From Paenibacillus thermotolerans (GTDB taxonomy: Bacteria; Bacillota; Bacilli; Paenibacillales; YIM-B00363): DNA of 64,000 nucleotides. The notes below the pieces were generated by a model that saw only the letters and a list, made by a program, of their open reading frames with translations, was not told the DNA's origin and searched no databases. Where the stretch lies: contig NZ_JAQZSG010000012.1 in assembly GCF_028745515.1 (NCBI RefSeq), forward strand, positions 1 to 64,000, read 5' to 3'. Within the stretch, counting starts at the first letter, position 1; each line of letters begins with the position of its first letter. Positions 25,221 to 36,100 of the stretch are shown piece after piece. The position numbers and the translations under genes are program-made.

Positions 25221-26843
25221 TTACAAATTCACAATGCCCGCGCGGTCCCGAACATCCTCTTTCGACTCGAGATGCCGCGCTTCCTTGCCGAGCATCGCAT
25301 ATCTTAAGCTGTCGACGAGCGCTTCCCAGCTCGCCTCGATGACGTTGGCGCTGACGCCGACCGTGCTCCACGTAGCGTCGAAATCGGACGTTTCGACAAG
25401 GACGCGAACCTTCGCCGCCGTAGCTTCCCGGTCGTTGATGACGCGCACCTTGTAATCCGTAAGATGAAGGTTCCGAATATCGGGGTAGTGCGTTTCCAGC
25501 GCCTTCCGCAGCGCATTGTCGAGCGCATTGACCGGACCGTTCCCTTCCGCCGCCGTATAGACGATGTCTCCGTTTACTTTGATTTTAAGAATGGCCTCCG
25601 AAACGACGGGGCGATCGGCCGTTTTCTCCATGATCAGCTTGAAGCTCTCTAGCGTGAAAATTTCCTGCTGCTTCCCGAGATGGCTTCGGATGAGCAGCTC
25701 CAGCGTCGCGTCGGCGCCTTCAAACTGATAGCCTTCATGTTCTTTTTCCTTAATGAGGTTGATCAGGCGCTTCGTAGCCTCGTTCTGCAAATCGAAATCC
25801 AGCCCCAGCTCTTGCGCCTTGAAGACCAGATTGCTTTGTCCGGCCAGCTCCGAGACGAGCACGCGCTGACGGTTGCCGACAAGCTCGGGCTCGATGTGCT
25901 CGTACGTCTTCGAGTGGCGAAGCACCGCCGAAACGTGAATGCCGCCCTTATGCGCGAACGCGGCGCTTCCGACATACGGCTGATTGACCGGCAAATGCAC
26001 GTTGGCGATTTCGCTGACATAGCGTGCCGTATTCGTTAGCGAGCGAAGCTGCTCCTCCGATATGCACTGGAAGCCGAGCTTCAGCTGCAAGTTCGGAATG
26101 ACGGAGCAAAGATTCGCGTTGCCGCACCGCTCGCCGAGCCCGTTAAAGGTGCCTTGCACCTGGCGCGCGCCGGCTTGAACGGCCGCCAACGAGTTGGCGA
26201 CGCCGAGCTCGCAATCGTTGTGCGCATGAATGCCGATCGGGACGGATACGTTGTCGGTCACATCCCGAACGATCGTTTCCACTTCGCCCGGAAGCGATCC
26301 GCCGTTCGTGTCGCAGAGCACGATCCAGCTCGCGCCGGCCGCCTCCGCTCGGCGAATCGTATCGAGCGCATAGTCGCGGTTATTTTTATATCCGTCAAAA
26401 AAATGCTCCGCATCGTATATCACTTCAAGTCCGCTTTCCTTTAAAAACCGGACGGAGTCGTAAATCATATTCAAGTTTTCTTCAAGGGTCGTCTGCAGCG
26501 CCGTAGTCACCTGAAAATCCCACGATTTGCCGAAGATGGTGGCGACCTTGACGCCCGATTCGACGATCGCGTTCAGGTTGGCGTCGTCCTGTGCCGGGAT
26601 CCCCTTGCGGCGAGTGCTGCCGAAGGCGGTAATTTTCGCTTGTTTTAAAGGAAGGCTTGCGGCGCGGCGGAAAAATTCGATGTCCTTCCCGTTGCTTCCC
26701 GGCCATCCGCCTTCAATATAATGAATGCCCAATTCGTCCAGCTTGACGGCGATTTTTAATTTATCCTCAACGGTTAAGCTGATTCCTTCTCCTTGCGTAC
26801 CGTCTCGTAAGGTCGTATCAAATATGGTAACGTTATGCGGCAT
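25221..26843 (-). CDS. cimA: Citramalate synthase CimA
   Basis: A 540-residue enzyme condensing acetyl-CoA with pyruvate to (R)-citramalate, the threonine-independent entry to isoleucine. The HMGL-like barrel starts with IFDTTLRDGTQGEGISLTVE, with metal/substrate residues in GIHAHNDCELGVANS, and a LeuA-type allosteric C-terminal domain occupies about 400-530. The sequence GWPGSNGKDIEFF is typical of the CimA group rather than LeuA or NifV. The ATG at 26843 follows AGGAGGAAGACC. ilvD, a later enzyme of the same pathway, lies at 59.6 kb. Confidence 0.93.
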   Translation of the reverse strand: MPHNVTIFDTTLRDGTQGEGISLTVEDKLKIAVKLDELGIHYIEGGWPGSNGKDIEFFRRAASLPLKQAKITAFGSTRRKGIPAQDDANLNAIVESGVKVATIFGKSWDFQVTTALQTTLEENLNMIYDSVRFLKESGLEVIYDAEHFFDGYKNNRDYALDTIRRAEAAGASWIVLCDTNGGSLPGEVETIVRDVTDNVSVPIGIHAHNDCELGVANSLAAVQAGARQVQGTFNGLGERCGNANLCSVIPNLQLKLGFQCISEEQLRSLTNTARYVSEIANVHLPVNQPYVGSAAFAHKGGIHVSAVLRHSKTYEHIEPELVGNRQRVLVSELAGQSNLVFKAQELGLDFDLQNEATKRLINLIKEKEHEGYQFEGADATLELLIRSHLGKQQEIFTLESFKLIMEKTADRPVVSEAILKIKVNGDIVYTAAEGNGPVNALDNALRKALETHYPDIRNLHLTDYKVRVINDREATAAKVRVLVETSDFDATWSTVGVSANVIEASWEALVDSLRYAMLGKEARHLESKEDVRDRAGIVNL

Positions 26844-27050
26844 TCTAGGTCTTCCTCCTATGCGAATTCTCTCTGTATGAATATTTTCATAATTATAGCA
26901 CGGCTCCGTCCGCAGTAGAACGTAATTTTTCTAACAATTTGTACCCGGTTCAAGTTTTCTTGACCGGTTTCGTTCCGGATTGTATGCTTGAAGCAATGAT
27001 GAAACAGTGGACGAACGGGAAAAAATGGGCCATGCAGCGAAGGTGAGCGT

Positions 27051-28364
27051 ATGAAACAGGACCGCGAGGGCAGCCGGTACGAATCGTCGGAAACCGCATA
27101 TCCGAAAAACGGAAGAGTCATCCTTCATATGGATATGAACGCATTTTATTGCTCCGTGCATGAAGCGGCCGAACCTGACAAATATAAAGGAAAGCCGCTT
27201 GCGGTGGCGGGCAGCGTCGAGCTGCGCAAAGGGATCGTCGTCACCTCCTCTTATCCGGCGCGCGCCCGCGGGGTACGGACAGGCATGACCGTACGGGAGG
27301 CGAAGCGGCTATGTCCCGAGTTGGTTTTGCTCAAGCCTGATTTTCATTTATATCGTGATTTTTCCTTGCGATTTCTGGCGATTGCGGGAGATTATTCGCC
27401 GCTGGTCGAGGCCGTGTCGATTGACGAATGCTATGTCGATATAACCGGCTCCAGAACGTTCGGCACTCCGCTGCAGATCGCGCAGGATATTCAAAGGCGA
27501 GTGAGGGAAGAGCTCGGGTTGCCGTGCTCGATCGGGGTTGCGCCGAATAAGCTTCTCGCGAAAACCGCATCGGATTTGAAGAAGCCAAACGGGCTTACCG
27601 TGCTGCGGCTGCGCGACGTTCCCTCGGTGCTTTGGCCGCGACCGTGCGCGGAGCTGTACGGCATCGGCGCCAAAACCGGCGACAAGCTCAAGCGGCTGAA
27701 CATCCGCACGCTCGGGCAGCTGGCTGCAAGCGACGAAGCGCTGCTGGTCGAGCATTTCGGAGTTATGGGCCGCTGGCTCAAGAGGGCTGCTAACGGACTT
27801 GACGATTCCCCGGTGACCGCCGAAAGAGAGCAAGCGAAATCGGTCGGACATACGGTAACGTTGCCTCACGATGTTACCGACCCGAACGAAGCGAAGCGCG
27901 TACTGTTGAACTTAGCCGATCAGGTTACCCGCCGGCTGCGGCGCAAAGGGCTGATTGCGTCTACGGTGCAAATTACGATCCGCAAGCCGGACATGAGAAC
28001 GATCACCCGGTCGCAGACGCTCACGAAGCAAACGGACGATATGATGGAAGTGTATAAGACCGCATGCGATTTGTACGACCGGCATTGGCCGGATCGGAAG
28101 CCGATTCGGCTGCTGGGTGTCACGTGCCAAAACTTGGCCGACAAAAAAGAAACGCCGATGCAAATCGACCTGTTCGAATTGGAGGAGCAGCCGCGAAAGG
28201 AGCAGCTGCTTTCCGCGATGGACCGGATTCGGGACAAGTTCGGAGAGAGCGCCATTTTGACGGCGGGAATGCTGGGAGACGACCCTTCCGCTCGAATCCG
28301 AAATCATAAAGAACGGGGAACGTCTCTGCAAATGGATCATCTGGATCGGAACGACGCACAATGA
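27051..28364 (+). CDS. dinB: DNA polymerase IV (Y-family)
   Basis: A 437-residue Y-family translesion polymerase. Catalytic acids are D28 in LHMDMNAFYCSVHEA and D125/E126 in SIDECYVDITG. The thumb helix-hairpin-helix (ELYGIGAKTGDKLKRLNIRT) and the little-finger domain follow. A sliding-clamp-binding motif, QIDLFEL, lies near residue 383. The first 20 residues are an extra, poorly conserved extension before GRVILHMDMN. The ATG follows AAGGTGAGCGT. No LexA box was recognised. It overlaps a MobB-like gene by 4 bp. Confidence 0.95.
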   Translation: MKQDREGSRYESSETAYPKNGRVILHMDMNAFYCSVHEAAEPDKYKGKPLAVAGSVELRKGIVVTSSYPARARGVRTGMTVREAKRLCPELVLLKPDFHLYRDFSLRFLAIAGDYSPLVEAVSIDECYVDITGSRTFGTPLQIAQDIQRRVREELGLPCSIGVAPNKLLAKTASDLKKPNGLTVLRLRDVPSVLWPRPCAELYGIGAKTGDKLKRLNIRTLGQLAASDEALLVEHFGVMGRWLKRAANGLDDSPVTAEREQAKSVGHTVTLPHDVTDPNEAKRVLLNLADQVTRRLRRKGLIASTVQITIRKPDMRTITRSQTLTKQTDDMMEVYKTACDLYDRHWPDRKPIRLLGVTCQNLADKKETPMQIDLFELEEQPRKEQLLSAMDRIRDKFGESAILTAGMLGDDPSARIRNHKERGTSLQMDHLDRNDAQ

Positions 28365-28825
28365 GCGTGGGGATTCCGGTCATAGGTTTTGTAGGCGACG
28401 AGGAAAGCGGGAAGACTACTCTTGCCGCGCAAATTACAAAGCTTTTCAACAGCCGCGGTAAAAAGGTGAAGGTGCTCCGCAGCGGCGTTCGAGATGAAAA
28501 GAAGCGACTTCGGTTGGAGGAGGAATTTGCCGCAGCGGGGGCGGCCGATTTTGAAATCAGTGCAAATTATGCCGGGGCGATGGTCCGCAGCGGCGCATAT
28601 GACGTCGTTGTAACGGACGGATTTGACGGTGTTCCGCACCCGAAGGTGTTCGTATTCCGCACCGAGGAGCAGGCGGGCTATGCCGCGGAAGTGGTTCAGC
28701 CGATTAAGGCTGCGGTCACGACACAAGCGTTCGAGAAGGAACATAATGCGGGCATCCCGATCTTTTATTTTCATGAATTGGATGAGCTTTTTGAGTTTGT
28801 ACTCAAGGAATTGAACATTCCGTGA
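28361..28825 (+). CDS. MobB-like P-loop nucleotide-binding protein
   Basis: A 154-residue protein resembling MobB, the GTP-binding partner in molybdenum-cofactor guanylation. Walker A is GDEESGKTT near residues 12-20, and VVVTDGFDGVPHPKVFVFR occupies the place of Walker B and its loop. No moa, moe or mob genes lie nearby. It starts within the stop of dinB (ATGA), so it is translated with Pol IV. That pairing suggests it may not serve cofactor synthesis, but this is inference. Confidence 0.75.
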   Translation: MSVGIPVIGFVGDEESGKTTLAAQITKLFNSRGKKVKVLRSGVRDEKKRLRLEEEFAAAGAADFEISANYAGAMVRSGAYDVVVTDGFDGVPHPKVFVFRTEEQAGYAAEVVQPIKAAVTTQAFEKEHNAGIPIFYFHELDELFEFVLKELNIP

Positions 28826-28863
28826 ACAGCCTAGTCCAGAAAAGTCTTGACGATCCCGTTTCA

Positions 28864-28892
28864 TTGAATTTTCAATTTCGATGTATTATGAT
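28864..28892 (+). promoter_or_regulatory. Candidate promoter of the ferredoxin gene
   Basis: TTGAAT, 17 bp, then TATGAT at 28887-28892, about 50 bp upstream of the ferredoxin start. Confidence 0.5.
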
Positions 28893-28927
28893 GAACCTAA
28901 GGCATTAACCAAGGGATGAACTTTTAG

Positions 28928-29179
<252 letters not shown>

Positions 29180-29195
29180 TCGCATCTAGACACAA

Positions 29196-29229
29196 CACCT
29201 TCTCTCTAAAGCTGAGAGAAGGTTTTTTT
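29196..29229 (+). terminator. Terminator of the ferredoxin gene
   Basis: ACCTTCTCTC pairs with GAGAGAAGGT around a 7-nt loop, followed by seven T. Confidence 0.92.
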
Positions 29230-29291
29230 ACGGTTATTTACAGTGGAAGTTTTTTGTGATGGCGAGCATTTTTTAAGGAGGCTGGCTTTTT

Positions 29292-30651
29292 ATGAGAACG
29301 CTTTGCCGATTTGTATCGGCAATGATGCTTTTGCAGCTGGTATTATTGTTATTTCCTATTTCTTCAACGGAAGCTGCAAGCTCTCGTGTAGCCCGGATTC
29401 AGAGTATGGAAGGGGGAAGTATTCGTTACCAAGGCGGGAGGCGACAAGGAATACAAGGCTTACGTCAAGATGGCTTTGAATCAGGGCGATAAGCTTCGTA
29501 CGGGCAAACAATCGAACGTGGTGCTGAAGGTGGCGGACCGCGACGACGAAATTACGCTCGGCGCCGAAGCGAATGTGGAATTAAATAAGCTTACATCAGA
29601 TGCGAAAGGGAAACAAACCAATATCGCTTTATGGGCCGGGTCGCTTTTCGTGACTGCCGGCAAACTGACGGGTTCGGATTCCTTTGAAGTCGAAACGCCG
29701 ACGGCCGTTATGGGCATTCGCGGCACGCAATTTATTGCCGGGATCGATCCGTTGACGAACGATACGGTCGTAACCGTCGGTTCGGGAATCGTTACTGCCA
29801 AAGCTGGCCCTGCAATCGCCCATAACTTGAAGCCCGCTCCGAGCACGTACGTTTTTCCGATGCAGCAATTGCAGCTAGGCAATGGCGAAGGCCAAGGCAA
29901 GCTGTTTAAAGAAGTATCGTTCGTGGATGTCGAGGAGCTCGTAGCATCCTCCGACGCGGCTATTCTCAAGGCGATCGTCAGAAATAAGAAGGCTCTTGAC
30001 GAGGAGAACGCCGATTTTTTGAAGCAGCTGAAGGCGGAGAAGCCCCCGACTTGGCTGAGCGGCATTGATTTAATCGATGGAAAAGATATTCAGCTGTATG
30101 AGAGCAATTTGAAGCGGATCGGCGACGTCATCGCGAAGGAAGCCGTTGAACAAGGCAAGGTCGGGCAAGCGGAATTGGCGGAGATTGCCAAGAAGGGCAA
30201 CGCCAAGCTCGATGTGAAGGCGCAGGATATTGTTTTGTCCGATAAGCAGGAGAAGAAGCGGGAAGAGGTCAAGAAGAAGAAGGAAGACCGGCAGGAACTA
30301 ATAATGGAAGAGAAGAAAAAGGAAGAAGAGTCGAAGCAGAACGCAGGCAAGACGGATGATCGGAACGGCGGTAGCAACTCCGGCAAAGGTGGCGGTTCCG
30401 GCAACGGCGGCAATAGCGGAGGAAGCGGTGACAATTCCGGTAACGGCGGCGGCTCCGGCAAAGGCGGCAACGGCGGCAATATCGGAGGAAGCGGCGGCAA
30501 TTCCGGTAATGGCGGCGGCTCCGGGAACGGCGGAAACAACGGCAATAGCGGAGGCAGCAGCGGCAATTCCGGTAACGGCGGCAGTTCCGGCAACGGCGGC
30601 AACAACGGGCATAGCGGCGGCAATTCCGGTAACGGCGGCGGAAAGAATTAA
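29292..30651 (+). pseudogene. FecR-domain exported protein 1 (frameshifted)
   Basis: An ATG at 29292 after AAGGAGG opens a signal peptide (LQLVLLLFPISSTEA) and SSRVARIQSMEG. The frame then fails. The run of five G at 29412-29416 holds one base more than expected; removing it gives MEGEVFVTKAGGDKEYKAY, aligning with SLSGEVFVKKSGGSKEFKAY of the two paralogues downstream. From there the frame stays open to 30651: the FecR core (SDSFEVETPTAVMGIRGTQF), a charged helical region (KKREEVKKKKEDRQEL) and a last 100 residues of Gly/Asn/Ser repeats (GNGGNSGGSG type). An internal ATG at 29470 lacks a ribosome binding site and would lose the signal peptide. Either an inactivating or phase-variable indel, or a sequencing error. 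Confidence 0.8.
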
Positions 30652-30730
30652 AGGAATAGGAAGCTTTCTGCGCATTGGAAGGTTTTTATGAACGAATCAG
30701 TGAGAGGTTCTCTTAATTCTATAGAATTTT

Positions 30731-30777
30731 TCGGGGTTGGAGGGTCATCTTCCGCCCCGTTTTGTTTTTGTTTTTGG
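30731..30777 (+). terminator. Probable terminator after the first FecR gene
   Basis: CGGGG...CCCCG with an imperfect interior stem, followed by TTTTGTTTTTGTTTTTGG. Confidence 0.6.
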
Positions 30778-30854
30778 TAAGATGTTGAAGCCGGCCGGCC
30801 GGTCACCGGTCACCGCTAATGCCGACCGCCATCTTCGCCTGGCAACACCTATAC

Positions 30855-31044
30855 CTAACGGAAACGAATGTCCGCTAAAATGGGCTAGTTTACATAATTC
30901 GGCGATTTAACGGAACCACTTGTCCGCTAACCGGCCGATTTCCCCCGATTTCCCCACTTTCTCGACGATTAGCGGACATACCGTTCCGCTAACTTGGGGA
31001 AATTGCCCGTTCGGCGCGAATTAGCGGACATTGTGTTCCGCTAA
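30855..31044. repeat. Palindrome quartet, TTAACGGAAC family, copy 2
   Basis: Four 24-bp units at 30855-30878, 30907-30930, 30969-30992 and 31021-31044. Orientation is forward, forward, inverted, inverted. Distances are exactly 52, 62 and 52 bp, as in copies 1 and 3. Spacer sequences differ from the other copies. Unlike the other complete quartets it lies between genes in the same direction (first FecR gene and the cyclase). The 75 bp before it contain a CCGGCCGGCCGG tract and GGTCACCGGTCACC. Confidence 0.9.
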
Positions 31045-31339
31045 CTCCGCTCGAAATCGCACGTCTAAGTATACCCCCCTTTTTTATTCGGCGCATGGCT
31101 GAAGTCCCCGGATGTCGACCTGCCATCACGCAAATTTCACGATCATAATCGCCCTTTGCTACCGAATCGCAACACGGTCGCGGATGGCGCTCGCCATGGT
31201 TTCTTTTTCAAAATCTCTTAAGTTTTATTCGACAAAAAATGCTAGAAAATAACGTTCCGCTGCCAAATTTTTTATTGTGTTTATAGGGTTATGGACTTAG
31301 TATAGTAATGTATTGGAAATTTGATAGTACGGAGGAACT
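31045..31339. other. Intergenic region upstream of the cyclase gene
   Basis: No gene or recognisable RNA is seen. The last 70 bp are AT-rich and contain TATAGT at 31301-31306, but no well-spaced -35 box. Confidence 0.4.
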
Positions 31340-33163
31340 ATGAAAAACTTGCGGGTATACGGCGTCCTTGTGAATTTCGCTGTGATGGGCTTGGCTTTAA
31401 TACTAGTGTTATATTCGGTATTGGAGCCGTTAAAGAACGCTCTATACGATTTTGACATGGATGAGACGAATACGGGACAGCCCCATGAAAGGATTATTGT
31501 CGTTGCGATTGACGAATACTCGATCGACCAAATCGGACAATTTCCGTGGCCGAGGGAAATATATGGAGCCCTGATCGAGAACATGAATCAGCCGGGAAGC
31601 GAAGCAAGCGTTATCGGCTTCGATATCATGTTCGACACAGAATCGAACCCGGAGAGCGATGCCGCCTTCGCGGAAGCATTATCGAGATATGACAACGTAA
31701 TACTGCCTTCGACCGCAGTGATGGAAAATGAGCTATCCCGCACGACAACGGTCGAAAGGGACAAGTTAATTCCCGCTCACGGTGTAATCAACCCGATTCC
31801 TGCGTTATATGACGTATCCAAGCATGCCCACATTAATGCTGTATATGACTCCGATAAATCCATCCGCAGAACATGGCTTCAACTCCAAACCCCGGAAGAC
31901 GGAGTACTAAATTCACTGGCGTTCCAATCCGTAAAGATGGCTGGTGCGGATGTAGATCACTTTCTGAAGTACAATCCGCAAACCGAGATTTGGATCGATT
32001 ACGACGCCGAATCCTACGACTTCTTTACCGTACCGTTCGTAGACGTTCTTAACGGCAATTTCCCGCTTGAGAATTTTAAAGACGCCATTGTTCTTGTCGG
32101 CTTCACCGCAGTAGGCCTTTCCCAGAACGACATCGGCGTCGTGCCGATCGAGAAGGAAATGAAGCTCGTCTACGCCCATGCGAACATTGTCAACCAATTG
32201 TTAAACAACACCTATATTACATATCCCCCGGATTGGGTCGTTCTGGTCATCGGCTTCGTTCTGCTCCTCATCGTTGTGTTCGTTACATGGAGATTTAAGA
32301 CCGTCCTTAGTTTGTCTTTAGTGTTAGCCGGGGCTGTCGCAATCTTGGTGGGGCAGCATTACCTTTTTAAATTTACGAATATTTTTATCGACACTGTACA
32401 TCCGGCCGCTATCATTCTACTTACATACATCGCAAACATCGCTGTTAAAGCCTTCTTCGAGCAGAAGCAGAAAAATTTTATTACCAAGCAGTTCGGAAGA
32501 TATATTTCTCCCGATCTCGTTAAAGAGATTGCGTCCAGCAATCAGGAAATCCAGCTTGGCGGCATGAATAAGGAGCTGTCCATTCTGTTCCTGGATATTC
32601 GCGGTTTCACGACTTTATCCGAACGGTTGAAGCCGGAGGAGGTCGTCGACTTCCTGAACAAGATGTTCAACCTCATCACGGAAAAATGTCTTGAAAATAA
32701 AGGTACGATCGACAAGTTCATCGGGGACGCGGCGATGCTTATGTTTAATGCGCCTTTGGATTTGCCGAATCACGAATACTACGCTGTAAAAACGGCGTAT
32801 GACATCCAGAAAGGAATGGAGGAGGTACGTCGCAGCATTTTTGAGAAATACGAGGTTACGGTCAATGTCGGAATTGGCATCAATACGGGAGAGGTAGTCG
32901 TCGGCAATATCGGCTCATACATTCGCGTCGATTACACGGCGATTGGCGACAATGTCAACATTGCGGCAAGAATCGAATCCAATACGACGGCAGGTCAAAT
33001 TCTTGTATCCGAAACAACCTACGAGCGCACCAAAGACCTATTTGAATACAACTGTGTAGGCGAAAGAATGATGAAGGGCAAAACGGTCGCCGTAAAACTG
33101 TATGAAGTGCTAGGCCTTAAAAGCGATTCTGCGGCGGCGGAAGCTGCGGCGGGGACTCAATAA
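31340..33163 (+). CDS. CHASE2-domain class III adenylate/guanylate cyclase
   Basis: A 607-residue membrane receptor cyclase. TM1 is about residues 10-30. A large extracellular CHASE2 domain spans about 45-295 (VVAIDEYSIDQIGQFPWPR, VIGFDIMFD). Three TM segments lie between about 298 and 372, and a class III catalytic domain at about 410-590. Metal-binding D419 (LFLDIRGF) and D463 (IGDAAM), adenine-specifying K459 with D531/T533, and transition-state N540 and R544 are all present. It should therefore be an active, probably adenylate, cyclase working as a homodimer. The ATG follows GGAGG. It sits inside the FecR cluster, 23 bp before the second FecR gene. Confidence 0.93.
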   Translation: MKNLRVYGVLVNFAVMGLALILVLYSVLEPLKNALYDFDMDETNTGQPHERIIVVAIDEYSIDQIGQFPWPREIYGALIENMNQPGSEASVIGFDIMFDTESNPESDAAFAEALSRYDNVILPSTAVMENELSRTTTVERDKLIPAHGVINPIPALYDVSKHAHINAVYDSDKSIRRTWLQLQTPEDGVLNSLAFQSVKMAGADVDHFLKYNPQTEIWIDYDAESYDFFTVPFVDVLNGNFPLENFKDAIVLVGFTAVGLSQNDIGVVPIEKEMKLVYAHANIVNQLLNNTYITYPPDWVVLVIGFVLLLIVVFVTWRFKTVLSLSLVLAGAVAILVGQHYLFKFTNIFIDTVHPAAIILLTYIANIAVKAFFEQKQKNFITKQFGRYISPDLVKEIASSNQEIQLGGMNKELSILFLDIRGFTTLSERLKPEEVVDFLNKMFNLITEKCLENKGTIDKFIGDAAMLMFNAPLDLPNHEYYAVKTAYDIQKGMEEVRRSIFEKYEVTVNVGIGINTGEVVVGNIGSYIRVDYTAIGDNVNIAARIESNTTAGQILVSETTYERTKDLFEYNCVGERMMKGKTVAVKLYEVLGLKSDSAAAEAAAGTQ

Positions 33164-33186
33164 CTCTTAGTAGGAGAGAGATGACA

Positions 33187-36100
33187 ATGAACGTAGGTAA
33201 TTTGCGGCGAAGGCTATCGCTAATGTCCCGCATCGTTTGCGGCTTGCTGATTGTAAGCCTGGTCTCGCAGCTGTTCGGCGCGGCATTCGCTTCGGCCGCT
33301 AGCGAAAGCTCCCGAATTGCACAAATCGTCAGCTTAAGCGGCGAGGTGTTCGTCAAAAAATCCGGCGGCTCTAAAGAGTTTAAAGCATATAAAAGTATGG
33401 CGCTGAACCAGGGAGACTACCTGCGTACCGGCAAAAGCTCCAGTGTTACGCTTAAAGTAATCGACCATGAGGATGAGCTGACGATCGGAGCCAACGCGTC
33501 TCTTTATCTTTCCAAGCTGAAGGATGCGGACGGCGGCAAAAAGACGAACGTATCCATGCAATCCGGTTCCGCTTACGTAAAAGCCGGCAAGCTGAAGGAT
33601 AAAGACACGTTCCAAATCGAAACGCCGACAGCGGTCATGGGCGTTCGCGGCACGAACTTTATGGTTGGGGTTGACAATTTATCGGGCAATACCGATGTGG
33701 CGGTTGCGTCGGGGATCGTGCAGGCTGTACCGCAAGCGCTACAGTCATCGGGCCAAGGCGTTCCGCCCGCTCCGCCAGTTCCGATATATCCGGCCCAGCA
33801 AATTAGCTTTTTTGCGAATACTGAAAGCGGTAAGGTAAGCAGCGCCGTTGCGCCGATCAATCCGGCTCAATTGACGAGTACGATGGGTCCGTCCGTCATC
33901 GGCGCGTTGCTCCAGAACGCCGCTGCCATTCAGAGCGAAAACCGGCAGCTTTTGCAATCATTGAATAACGGCCAGGCGAATCAAAGCCTCGGTGTGGCAA
34001 ACAACGAGGAATTCGCCCAGTATGCCAGCGACCTGAATCGGTTGGCCGACGTTGTCGCAACGGCCGCCGTGCGGCAGGGAACGCTTACTCTGCAGCAAGT
34101 AAACCAAATCGCACAGCAATCGGGAACGACGATCAATACGAACGCGGCTCCCTTTCAGCTGACGCCGGCGCAACAGCAGCAAGCGCAGCGAGCACAGCAG
34201 GTTCAACAGCGGGCTCAGCAACAGGCACAGCAAAGAGAGCAGCAGATTCTACAAGCGCAGCAGCAAAACCAGTTGCTTATGAATCAGATTCAAAATGCGC
34301 AGCAGCAGCAGCAACAGCAAAACCAGCAAGCGTTGAACCAGCACCAGCAAGCGGCCGAGCAAAGATATGTCAGTCAGCTGACTCCTGAGCAGCGGCGGCA
34401 GTTTGAGCAGAATCGGACGAATATCGGAGCTCCTCCGGTGCAGACGCCGCCGGTACAGACACCGCCGAGTAATACCGGCGGAGGTCCGGTAACGCCGGCG
34501 AAACCGGTTGTAACTCTAAAGGAAACGTACTCCAATGCAAATATTGGGGATCCGATTGAGGCGAAAAGCGACAAGGCAGGTACGTTATACCTAGTTCCGA
34601 CAACCACTACTGTTACGGTGGAGCATTTTGAAGGAATGACGAGATATGGGCTGGGGAAAAAGGTTTCGTATACAAATCCGGGCTCATACATACAAATTCC
34701 GACTGACGGTTTGAGCGGCGGCGATTATTACGTATACGCGGTAAGCAACGGTAACATATCGGAACATTCTCCGGCAGTGAAGCTCTTATTTATTGAGCCG
34801 TCGGTCTCTTACTTAGGCGCATCGCCTGTAAAAGTAAGCGCGGTTGATACGTGGAAGGTCGATATCAACAGACCGTTGGACTTATACATTGTAAACGTTG
34901 AAAACTTAATCGATATTGGGGATATTGTAATGCCTCCGGTTTCTGCATTGGAGGCAAGACAAGCTACGCAAGCAAGCAACCCGGTTCAACTTATTTCTTC
35001 GTTCTTGTACGGAGTTTCTAAGGCGGATCTCGACAGCCCGGAACTGGGAGCGAAAGTATACAAGGGAATCGTAAAAGAAGGCGTTCAAGACATTCCGGTC
35101 GGGTCACTCGGCCTGGAACCCGGATCCTATGTAATTTACGGTGTAGAGCGCTACGGAAACCATTTGATCTCGCTTCCTACAGAGCCGATCACGGTCGCCG
35201 AGACGACGGAATCGTTCGATGTGCTGCACGGTACGATTGCCACACCGGGAAATAGTAAGGTTGCCGGGGACGTATTCGTTAAGGTTTATGCAGCTTCAAG
35301 CAATGACGACACCGGTATTTTCGGCGAAGGGCACTACTTTACGGCGAAAATTGCGGCAAACGGAACCTCCGCCGGCTTCGATATTCCGGTCCCAAGCGGT
35401 TCTACAAGTGAATATGCCATCTGGTACAACTTGGTAACCGATTCGACGGATACGACGCACTGGGTTAGAACGTACGGCACAGGCGAAATCGCAACGCTTG
35501 GAGGCGGCAGTGTCGGCGTTACCATCACGGAAGGCAAACGGATGAGCGGTACGATCAAGCTCGACAATTGGTCGGGACCTTATCCGTATATCGGTACGGT
35601 CATTGCCTTCAACGACGGTGTGGACCAAATTCCGGATGCCGCTAATATCGGCGATGTTATTAATGCCGGCATCGGATTGGATTACCAAATCCTTCGCGGA
35701 TATGGCGATGAAAAGCAATACTCGGTCGTCGTGCCGGCCGCTGAAGATTACAAGCTTATTTACTTGGCACTGCCGCTTTTCCAAGATGCCAACGTCACGC
35801 CCGATCAGCTTTCCAGACTTCTTGAATCGGCGAAATACAATATTTGGTCGTATTCGGACGATGCCATCGGGTATGTGCCTTTATACGATTATTTGACTGG
35901 AAACAGTTCGTATTTAGGAAAACTGTTGGATTTGTCGCAGACGGATCAGTCCGATATCGATCTGGCGGTACCTATGATCCGGCAAATTCCTGTTCTAATG
36001 GATAACTATAACTACTCGCCGGAATATTTACTGACATATGTAGATACGCAAAATGTCGGAACCGGCGCTCAGTTCGACTTTGTGCTCAAGGATCGCAGAG

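Noticed and set aside
26930-27050. LexA box upstream of dinB
   Set aside because: No CGAAC-N4-GTTCG-type sequence found; the CCGGTTCAAG/CTTGACCGG inverted repeat there does not match.
30356-30651. Alternative proteins in the Gly-rich repeat of the first FecR gene (Ala- or Pro-rich translations)
   Set aside because: Other frames of a GC-rich minisatellite are open by composition; only the Gly/Asn/Ser frame continues the FecR protein.
30298-30675. Minus-strand Ala/Val-rich 125-residue frame
   Set aside because: Antisense shadow of the same minisatellite, without a start signal.
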